This document shows, piece by piece, positions 44,643 through 50,949 of a DNA stretch of 50,949 nt (position 1 is the first letter of the stretch; every line of letters starts with the position of its first letter). The position numbers were made by a program, and so were the translations under genes. The notes under the pieces were generated by a model. It saw nothing but the letters and a program-made list of their open reading frames with translations, was not told the origin of the DNA and searched no databases. Origin of the DNA: Desulfarculales bacterium UBA696 (GTDB taxonomy: Bacteria; Desulfobacterota; Syntrophobacteria; Syntrophobacterales; Syntrophobacteraceae); assembly GCA_002298995.1 (NCBI GenBank), contig DBMO01000014.1, positions 1 to 50,949 of the forward strand, given 5' to 3'.

Positions 44643-45611
44643 TTAGTTTTCGCATTTGATTTTTTGTGCGCTCTTGACGAAGCCGTGAAAGAGCACCTCG
44701 ATCACTCCCGGCAGTTCCTCGACGAGCGAGTAGGAACAATCCCGGGCCAGCCATTTTTGAATTACGCCGTGGACAAAGCCCATGGCGCCGTAAAAGACTG
44801 TCTGGAAATCTATATCCTTCAAAATACCCTGCTGGCTTCCTTCGTAGACCTTCCGCTTAAGGTTTGGCAGGGCGCGGATCACCCTTTTGAAATAGTTGTA
44901 GGGTGAATTCTCTCCCAGGTCCAACTGCTCCTGGATAATCAGCCTGTAGATGCGCTGGTTGCGGTCGAAGAATTCCAGGTAGACCTGGATGTATTTCGAG
45001 ATCATGGTGAGCACGTCGTCGTGGCCGTCAATCAGTGCTTCGGCCCTGCGCTCAAGCTCATCGAGGCGCAGCCGCACCAGCTCCTCGAAAAGCTTCTCCT
45101 TTGTTTCAAAATGGCGATAGACGGTACCCTTGCCCACTCCGGCCCGTTCGGCTATTTCATCTGTAGTGGCCGAGTGGAACCCTTTCTGGGAAAAGACCTC
45201 CAGGGCCGCATCCAGTATTCTTTCCTTGGTCGAGGGTTTCCCCTGGATCCGACCGGAATCCTCGCAATCCTGTTCGGAAAGCAGCCTCTCAAGCAGTCCG
45301 GGGTAGAACTCGGCTGGAGAAATGCCGTGACTTGCGGCAATTTTTCCAAACTCCCGGATCAGCCCCGAAACCTTGGCCCGGTTCTGAGCGGGCGAAGCTT
45401 TCAGCGCTGCCTGAAGATGGATGAAGCATCGCGCCAGGTCGTCCATCAGGGTCTCGGGAGAAGCGGCGGCCGCCAGGTCGGACATGAGCGCCGAATCGAC
45501 TGACCCCGCCCTGCCTGTGCCGGCAAGCCTTTTTAGAATTGTATTTGCAATCTGCTGGTCCCGAGATTTTTGCACCTGAGCCTCCAGTCCCGATACGGAC
45601 TGGTCAGTCAT
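44643..45611 (-). CDS. TetR-family regulator with N-terminal extension
   Basis: 322 residues. The TetR helix-turn-helix is at about 130-175 (STKERILDAALEVFSQKGFH, then AERAGVGKGTVYRHFETKEKLF), preceded by an about 125-residue helical extension of unknown function (LMDDLARCFIHLQAALKAS). The C-terminal ligand domain follows. The ATG at 45611 is taken; a TTG 15 bases upstream is possible. It sits directly upstream of acpP; TetR proteins such as FadR-like and FabR-like ones sense acyl-CoA or acyl-ACP, so fatty-acid control is plausible but not shown. Confidence 0.8.
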   Translation of the reverse strand: MTDQSVSGLEAQVQKSRDQQIANTILKRLAGTGRAGSVDSALMSDLAAAASPETLMDDLARCFIHLQAALKASPAQNRAKVSGLIREFGKIAASHGISPAEFYPGLLERLLSEQDCEDSGRIQGKPSTKERILDAALEVFSQKGFHSATTDEIAERAGVGKGTVYRHFETKEKLFEELVRLRLDELERRAEALIDGHDDVLTMISKYIQVYLEFFDRNQRIYRLIIQEQLDLGENSPYNYFKRVIRALPNLKRKVYEGSQQGILKDIDFQTVFYGAMGFVHGVIQKWLARDCSYSLVEELPGVIEVLFHGFVKSAQKIKCEN

Positions 45612-45738
45612 AAACCATGGCAGCAACCTAAAGTCAAGGACTTTCCGGGCCGCAACCCTGCCACTCGATGCAAAGAGTGATTACTATTCGCGAATGGACA
45701 TGGAGTGGCCGGTACTAATAATAGAGAAGGAGCCCAAA

Positions 45739-45876
45739 ATGGATTTTTGTACCAAAAATGAGTGCAGGATGGACGGCCGATGCTTTCGCAACGGCGCCGA
45801 TATTGTGGCCCGGGGAAGGCTTTTGGACTGCGTTAACGGAAAATGGGAAGAGGTGGTCCTGGTCAGCGGCATCTAG
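45739..45876 (+). CDS. Small four-cysteine protein, 45 aa
   Basis: Starts MDFCTKNECRMDGRC and has Cys4, Cys9, Cys15 and Cys31 (LLDCVNGKW). AGAAGGAG lies 6 bases before the ATG, the best site in the region. The four cysteines could bind a metal or form disulfides. No family recognised. Divergent to the tetR-acpP pair. Confidence 0.5.
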   Translation: MDFCTKNECRMDGRCFRNGADIVARGRLLDCVNGKWEEVVLVSGI

Positions 45877-45988
45877 CGGCAGCACGGCGATGAAGTTTAT
45901 GAGGGCCGGGGAAATGCACGTTTATAATCCAGGTGTATAAGGAAACCAGAAAATAGCGCATAATTTCAGCGGCCTAAGCTTGATCGCT

Positions 45989-46045
45989 CAGGTTGTGGAA
46001 GTCTCCCAATCCCAGGTTGTGGAAGTCTCCCAATCCCAGGTTGCG
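45989..46045. repeat. 24-base tandem repeat
   Basis: Two exact copies of a 24-base unit (CAGGTTGTGGAAGTCTCCCA plus ATCC) at 45989-46012 and 46013-46036, then a partial third with CAGGTTGCGG. Non-coding DNA between the small Cys protein and the acidic protein. Confidence 0.8.
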
Positions 46046-46112
46046 GCACGTGGTCAGGACGGCCTGTTGCCTAAACAAGATTGGGATTCACTTCCGAGAC
46101 GGAATCGAAAAT

Positions 46113-46226
46113 CGTCATTCCCGCGGCGCTTCTGGGCGGGAATCCAGCGGCTTTAAACCCAAAGTTGTTGACCTGCCGAAGCAAACAGACACCGGATTCC
46201 CGCCCAGAAGCGCCGCGAGAATGACG
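46113..46226. repeat. MITE-like long inverted repeat
   Basis: Arms 46113-46145 and 46194-46226 are 33 bases each and complementary at 32 positions, with a 48-base loop. Ends CGTCATTC.../...GAATGACG. Arms of this GTCATTCCCGC type are known as dispersed repeats in many proteobacterial genomes. No transposase frame inside. Confidence 0.85.
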
Positions 46227-46779
46227 TTGTTAGGCTCACGCCTGCCTATCCACTTAGCTGTTTCAAAAAAAGCTATTTGGGCAATAGCCTCGGCAGATCC
46301 CGCCGGAACGTTGTATCCCGGCCATCAACGGTTAGCAGAGTTCCCGATCGTTTCTCGAACAGCAGTCCCCTATGCAAGGACACCGAGTTCCTTCCAGGAA
46401 GTGTCACGGGGATGACTCTATGCTCATGCGTTCAAATGTTACTCGGCGGTTTTAACCATGCCATAGGGCTACATCCCCTGGAGTCTTGCCCCTCCTGCTA
46501 TACTTCTTCGTACTTTTCGCGGGCTTGGTGGCCGCCGCGAAGATATTGAAAAGACTGCAATAAAGCGAGTAAACCCGGATGATTTCGAGCCTGGCGAATT
46601 CGCCTATCCATGCCCTAGGTTAATTCGTTTTCACCGGGGTCTTTCCGCGTCCTTTTCGGCGGCTTAAAAGCTTAGCTTGACAGATGTTTTTTGTGCATGT
46701 TATCGGTTCCATTGCTTTAAAAAAGTGCGTTTTTTCCCAAAATCCAAGCGTGTGTGATTTTGCTGCATGAGAGGTAGAG
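46227..46779. other. Intergenic stretch before the acidic protein
   Basis: About 550 bases with no supported gene, RNA or repeat. Only short frames without ribosome sites. It should contain the promoter of the acidic-protein gene. Confidence 0.5.
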
Positions 46780-48006
46780 ATGAAGAAGCCTAAAAGGTCA
46801 ATGGGATTTGACGAAAACCCCGATCCCTCGCAGGAGGCCGACATCGACCTGGAGAGCCTGGGAGAAGACGACGAAGAAATAATCGATCTGGAAGATATAA
46901 TAGAAATGCCTGCCGGGTCTATTGATGAGGATGAAGATATAGACCTCGATGTCGAGATTTTGGACGCGGAACCCGATCTTGATCTCGACGATTTCGAACC
47001 GACCAGTGATGACAAACAGCTCTCTTTTGCCGGGAAGCCGTCCACGCCGTCCCGCGCGCCTTCCGAGCCCGAGGAAGTTGATGTTGACGACCTATTCAAG
47101 GAACAGGAGGAGGAAGGGGACAATCTTTTCGGAACGGCTGTCGAGCCCGAGACACCAGAGCTTCGGTCGGCCGAAATGTCGGATTTGATAAAGGAAATCG
47201 AGGAGCAAGTGGAGCCGGCCCCTGAAGCCGTGGAAGCGGCCAAGCCCGAGGAACCTGCGCCCGAAGAACCCGCGCCCGAAGAACCCGCGCCCGAGGCGAA
47301 GAGTTCCGAGGAACCGGTCCTGAATGAAGAGGAAGATGAACTGCTGAAGAGTTTGCTCGATGAACTGGACGGAATAGAGGAAGCAACCAAGCCGGCCGAA
47401 CCCCCGCCTCTTAGAGAGAGAGCGGCCGCGGCTCTAAAGATAAACGACGAAACAGCACGGACGCCGGAAATACCACCCGATATTCCCGCTCCGGAAGAGT
47501 CCCCTGAGCCCTCGGCAACTGTAGAGGCAGTTCCCGAGGTCCAGGCAGCTGAAGCATCCCCGGCGCCGCCGATTGAATCCGTTGAGACATCCAGGACCGA
47601 GGTACCCGAACCCCCAGGGATCGAAGTTCCAGAACCGCCCGTGGCCGCGTCACCCAAGATTTCAGAGGCGGCAGTACTTGAGCAGCTCAAAATACCCGAG
47701 CCTGAGACCGCATCGGCTGCGGCGGCGGGTGCGGCGGCAGGCATGGCGGCAGCAGTGGAAAAGCCTCGCAGGGCCGCACCGGAACTCCCCAAATCCCCAA
47801 TTCCGCGACCCGAACAAGAGTCCGAGCCGGCGATCGTTGTTGCCACGGGAAACGATGCACTGATTGCGGAACTAATCGAAGAACTTGTCGGCCGCATAGA
47901 ATTCAGGCTGCTCGAAACGGTTCGGCAGGTGGTCGAGGCCAAGCTGCCCGGTGTGGCTCGTGAGATTATCCGGGAGGAGATCGAGCGGGTAAAAAAGGGT
48001 GATTAA
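46780..48006 (+). CDS. Acidic proline-rich protein with PopZ-like C-terminus
   Basis: 408 residues. About 1-75: Asp/Glu-rich (DIDLESLGEDDEEIIDLEDI). About 75-350: Pro/Glu/Ala-rich, disordered, with tandem EEPAP units and a few short helices (DLIKEIEEQVEPAPEA; DELLKSLLDELDGIEEA). About 362-406: amphipathic helices LIAELIEELVGRIEFRLLET and VVEAKLPGVAREIIREEIER. This last part resembles the DUF2497 tail of PopZ, which makes it self-assemble at cell poles. Layout (acidic region, PED-rich linker, helical tail) also fits. AGAGGT precedes the ATG. Alternative: an unrelated acidic scaffold. The gene lies ahead of valS, which starts 247 bases later. Confidence 0.6.
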   Translation: MKKPKRSMGFDENPDPSQEADIDLESLGEDDEEIIDLEDIIEMPAGSIDEDEDIDLDVEILDAEPDLDLDDFEPTSDDKQLSFAGKPSTPSRAPSEPEEVDVDDLFKEQEEEGDNLFGTAVEPETPELRSAEMSDLIKEIEEQVEPAPEAVEAAKPEEPAPEEPAPEEPAPEAKSSEEPVLNEEEDELLKSLLDELDGIEEATKPAEPPPLRERAAAALKINDETARTPEIPPDIPAPEESPEPSATVEAVPEVQAAEASPAPPIESVETSRTEVPEPPGIEVPEPPVAASPKISEAAVLEQLKIPEPETASAAAAGAAAGMAAAVEKPRRAAPELPKSPIPRPEQESEPAIVVATGNDALIAELIEELVGRIEFRLLETVRQVVEAKLPGVAREIIREEIERVKKGD

Positions 48007-48253
48007 AATTCAGGGATTTCAGGAATTTGAGGGTTTGAGGAATTTCAGTAATCAAGAGCGTTGATAACTCGGGGCGGCATCTTCTTTTCTAATGGGTCAT
48101 GGGAGCCAGGAATCCAAGGAATTTGATTCCTCGGCATCGTCTTCTTTTCCCAAATCCGCCTCATAACCGTTGACCCTTTCATTTCCTGAAATCCCTTAAA
48201 TCCCTGAAATTTTATTCTCAAAATCTCTCAATCAAAATCACAGAGGAAAAATA
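48007..48253 (+). repeat. valS leader with distant inverted repeat
   Basis: GGGATTTCAGGAA (48013-48025) pairs perfectly with TTCCTGAAATCCC (48183-48195), and neighbouring bases extend it. In between, AGGAATC/GATTCCT (48108-48114, 48125-48131) makes a local hairpin. It could be a structured leader or a decayed repeat. No T-box features (no specifier loop or conserved T-box sequence) were seen. Confidence 0.45.
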
Positions 48254-50923
48254 ATGAGCGAAGGCGCTCTTCCAAAGGCATACGAGTTTAAGGAAGTTGA
48301 ATCTCACTGGTACGGGTATTGGGAAGAACAGGGCTATTTTCGCGCGGACGAAAATAGTAAGAAGCCTTCCTTCAGCATCGTCATCCCGCCGCCTAACGTG
48401 ACGGGGCAGCTCCACATGGGGCATGCCTTGAACAATACCTTGCAGGATATACTTTGCCGCTATAAGAGGCTCAAGGGTTTCGAGGTCCTGTGGGTGCCCG
48501 GAACCGACCATGCGGGGATCGCCACTCAAAACGTGGTCGAACGCGAGCTTGCGAAGCAGGGGCTTTCCCGACACGAGATCGGCCGCGAGGCATTTTTGCA
48601 AAAGGTCTGGGAGTGGCGTGAAAAGTACGGCGGGATAATAATAAACCAGCTAAAACGGCTCGGCTCCTCGTGCGACTGGTCGAGGGAGCGCTTTACGATG
48701 GACGAGGGGCTCTCGCGCGCGGTGCGGCAGGTTTTTGTGTCGCTCTACAACGAGGGGCTGCTCTATCGTGGAAAGCGCATGATAAACTGGTGCCCCAGGT
48801 GCGTTACAGCGCTTGCCAACATCGAAGTTGAAACAGAGGAACTCGACAGCTCACTCTACCATATCCGCTACCCGCTGGTTAACGGAAAGGGCGCGCTCAT
48901 CGTGGCGACCACCCGTCCCGAGACAATGCTGGGCGATACGGCGGTTGCAGTGCATCCGGAAGATGAAAGATATAAGGCCTTTGTCGGGCAGCAGGTAATC
49001 CTTCCAATTCTTGGGCGGCACATCCCGGTGATTGCCGACTCCTATGTTGAGCGCGGATTCGGCACGGGCGCATTAAAGGTCACCCCTGCCCATGATTTCA
49101 ACGACTTCGATCTGTCACGCAAGCACAATTTGGAAATAATCCAGGTAATTGACGAACACGGGGTGATGACTGCTGAAGCCGGGCCTTACGCCGGCCTGGA
49201 CCGCTATGCCTGCCGCAAGCGCATCCTCAAGGATTTGGAAAAAGGCGGGTTTCTCGTCAAAGTCGAGCCCCACAAGAACCGGGTCGGGCACTGCTACCGC
49301 TGCGCGAGTGTTGTCGAACCGATGCTCTCGCTCCAGTGGTTCGTATCGACCAAGCCTCTTGCGCAGCCCGCGATGGAGGCCGTCCGGCTTAACAGGACCC
49401 GTATTATCCCGGCCAAATGGGAAAAAGATTATTTCATCTGGATGGAAAACGTCGAGGACTGGTGCATAAGCCGCCAGATATGGTGGGGGCACCGCATACC
49501 GGCGTGGTACTGCCAGTGCGGGGAGGTTATCGTTGCAGCCGAAGCGCCCACCCAGTGCCCCAAGTGCGGGAGCGCGGTACTCGAACAGGATTCGGACGTT
49601 CTCGATACCTGGTTCAGTTCGGGGCTGTGGCCTTTTTCGACCCTGGGCTGGCCGGACAACACCCCCGAACTTCGCAAGTTCTATCCCACGTCGGTCCTCG
49701 TCACGGCATTCGACATTCTGTTTTTCTGGGTTGCCCGGATGATGATGATGGGAATTCACTTCATGGGCGCGGTGCCATTCCGTCAGGTCTACGTGCATGC
49801 GCTGGTGCGGGACGCCTCGGGCCAGAAGATGAGCAAGTCGAAAGGAAACGTAATCGACCCGCTGCTCATGATGGACAAGTACGGCACCGATGCCCTGAGG
49901 TTCGCTCTTACCGCATTTGCCGCCCAGGGACGCGATATCAAGCTCTCAGAAGACCGGATTGAAGGATACAGGCATTTCGTAAACAAGATATGGAACGCCG
50001 CACGCTTTCTTTTGATGAACCTCGAAGGTTTCAGCCGGATGGGAAATATTCCGGAAAAACCGGGAAACCTAGCCCACCGCTGGATACTTAGCCGGCTTCA
50101 AAGGCTCATCGAAGAGACGAGCCAGTCGCTTGACGAGCATTACTATAACCAGTACGCGCAATCACTTTACCAGTTCGTGTGGCACGAGTACTGCGACTGG
50201 TACCTCGAGATGATAAAGCCCGATTTCTACGGCGAAGACGAGCGTGCGGGAAATCTTGCAAGATCGGTTGCCGCGCTGGTGATGGAAAAAATACTTGTGC
50301 TGCTCCACCCCGTCATGCCGTTCATTACCGAGGAGCTATGGCAAAAACTCCCCCAGACTTCCGGCAGCATCATGAAAGCGGCCTTTCCGGAACTGAATCC
50401 GGCCAGGATCGATTCAGATGCCGAGGCGCGGATGGAAAAGCTGATGGGGGTGGTTAACGCGATCCGCAACATCCGGGGCGAGATGAACGTCTCGCCTGCC
50501 GTTCGAGTCGAGGTGACCTGCCTGTGCGCGGACCAGTCCGATATCGAGTTGCTCTCGGCGCAATCGAGGACAATCGAGGACCTCGGGCGCGTATCGCGCG
50601 TCACGGCAGCCCTTGCGGGACGGATCGAAAAACCCAAATTTGCCGCCGGGGGAGTGGTCGGGAACATCGAAGTCTTTGTTGTATTGAAGGATATTCTTGA
50701 TTTCGACAGCGAAGCCAAGCGGCTCGAAAAAGAACTCGCAAAGCTCGAGAAGGAATTCGGCAATACGCGGCGCAAGCTGTCCAACTATGAGTTCCTCGAC
50801 AAGGCCCCGCCGGAAGTGATCGAAAAAGAGCGCGAAAAAAGCGAGCGCCTCGGCGAGAAAAAGGACAAACTTTCGCGCCGGCTAAAGCTGATGGAAGGCC
50901 TGCGGGACAGCTCGGCTCAGTAA
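48254..50923 (+). CDS. valS: Valyl-tRNA synthetase
   Basis: 889 residues, complete, class Ia. HIGH motif as HMGH at 54-57 (PPPNVTGQLHMGHALN); Val-specific editing domain with ATTRPETMLGDTAVAVHP; KMSKS at 525-529 (QKMSKSKGNVIDP); anticodon-binding domain with WYLEMIKPDFYG; and the C-terminal coiled coil that binds tRNA (KRLEKELAKLEKEFGNT and on). It charges tRNA-Val in the cytoplasm. AGAGGA precedes the ATG. Stops 26 bases before the end of the window. Confidence 0.97.
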   Translation: MSEGALPKAYEFKEVESHWYGYWEEQGYFRADENSKKPSFSIVIPPPNVTGQLHMGHALNNTLQDILCRYKRLKGFEVLWVPGTDHAGIATQNVVERELAKQGLSRHEIGREAFLQKVWEWREKYGGIIINQLKRLGSSCDWSRERFTMDEGLSRAVRQVFVSLYNEGLLYRGKRMINWCPRCVTALANIEVETEELDSSLYHIRYPLVNGKGALIVATTRPETMLGDTAVAVHPEDERYKAFVGQQVILPILGRHIPVIADSYVERGFGTGALKVTPAHDFNDFDLSRKHNLEIIQVIDEHGVMTAEAGPYAGLDRYACRKRILKDLEKGGFLVKVEPHKNRVGHCYRCASVVEPMLSLQWFVSTKPLAQPAMEAVRLNRTRIIPAKWEKDYFIWMENVEDWCISRQIWWGHRIPAWYCQCGEVIVAAEAPTQCPKCGSAVLEQDSDVLDTWFSSGLWPFSTLGWPDNTPELRKFYPTSVLVTAFDILFFWVARMMMMGIHFMGAVPFRQVYVHALVRDASGQKMSKSKGNVIDPLLMMDKYGTDALRFALTAFAAQGRDIKLSEDRIEGYRHFVNKIWNAARFLLMNLEGFSRMGNIPEKPGNLAHRWILSRLQRLIEETSQSLDEHYYNQYAQSLYQFVWHEYCDWYLEMIKPDFYGEDERAGNLARSVAALVMEKILVLLHPVMPFITEELWQKLPQTSGSIMKAAFPELNPARIDSDAEARMEKLMGVVNAIRNIRGEMNVSPAVRVEVTCLCADQSDIELLSAQSRTIEDLGRVSRVTAALAGRIEKPKFAAGGVVGNIEVFVVLKDILDFDSEAKRLEKELAKLEKEFGNTRRKLSNYEFLDKAPPEVIEKEREKSERLGEKKDKLSRRLKLMEGLRDSSAQ

Positions 50924-50927
50924 GAAG

Positions 50928-50944
50928 CGTAGGGTGGGCACAGT
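50928..50944. repeat. Right-end copy of the window-end repeat
   Basis: CGTAGGGTGGGCACAGT, the exact reverse complement of bases 10-26. It begins 4 bases after the valS stop codon. Confidence 0.85.
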
Positions 50945-50949
50945 CTTAT

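Noticed and set aside
46620..47942. Long Ser-rich open frame opposite the acidic protein
   Set aside because: It mirrors the low-complexity Glu/Pro codons of the plus-strand gene and has no recognisable domain.
48007..48253. T-box leader of valS
   Set aside because: No specifier loop or conserved T-box sequence was seen.

Overview
The window looks like chromosome of a Gram-negative anaerobe, most likely a Desulfobacterota (old Deltaproteobacteria, Syntrophobacter/Desulfomonile-like) species. This is inferred from the mix of families: a NifB-type radical SAM enzyme, a small siroheme sulfite-reductase-like protein with TusA and LarE partners, a multihaem cytochrome c, a PEP-CTERM protein, a tungstate-binding protein, an HME-type RND efflux system and an AsmA-like envelope protein. 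No rRNA or tRNA gene was found; the only structural RNA is tmRNA. A 17-base sequence near the left end (10-26) recurs inverted at the right end (50928-50944), so both ends probably lie in a dispersed repeat and the window may be a whole contig.

Left part (0-8.2 kb, minus strand): an MFS transporter, a small secreted DUF2845 protein, a Zn/Cd/Pb-type P1B ATPase and a 1237-residue AsmA-like protein. At 8.2-8.6 kb lies ssrA (tmRNA). Its 3' end is the start of an accessory region reaching to about 17.9 kb. The ssrA 3' end plus about 95 bases of flank is present three times (8.54, 9.63, 11.90 kb), as expected of two elements integrated in tandem into ssrA, but no integrase gene remains. Cargo is an NYN-domain nuclease-like gene in segment 1 and a PEP-CTERM protein plus a five-haem cytochrome in segment 2. 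Beyond the third copy come two defence-like genes, an AlbA_2/HATPase protein and a large STAND-type NTPase with an N-terminal PD-(D/E)xK-like nuclease. Each is preceded by the same about 90-base scar resembling the 3' end of hsdS.

Middle part (18-30 kb): a minus-strand metal-efflux operon (small secreted protein, TolC-like lipoprotein, His-rich adaptor, RND pump, probably a lipoprotein) behind a very good sigma-70 promoter with a palindrome at the start site. Then come a GAF-HisKA protein that lacks a kinase ATPase domain, and a Cache-domain chemoreceptor.

Right part (30-51 kb): a four-gene plus-strand operon (Tat-exported ModA-like binding protein, membrane polyferredoxin, NifB-like enzyme, RelE-fold protein). 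Convergent to it is a three-gene operon (TIM-barrel isomerase, CDP-alcohol phosphatidyltransferase, nucleotidyltransferase) that looks like a pathway for an unusual phosphodiester head group. Next is a sulfur block: LarE, TusA-like and siroheme-reductase-like genes, an Rrf2 regulator with three cysteines, and two tandem cystathionine gamma-synthase/lyase-family genes. It is followed by tupA and a single-domain ModE-like regulator that share a matching palindromic operator, then acpP with a TetR regulator, an acidic protein with a PopZ-like tail, and valS. Non-coding DNA in this part holds several dispersed inverted repeats and a G-rich heptamer array.

Metals and Fe-S/sulfur chemistry recur (ZntA-like, Cus/Czc-like, ModA-like, TupA/ModE, NifB, LarE, Rrf2), and tungstate or molybdate handling appears in two separate places.
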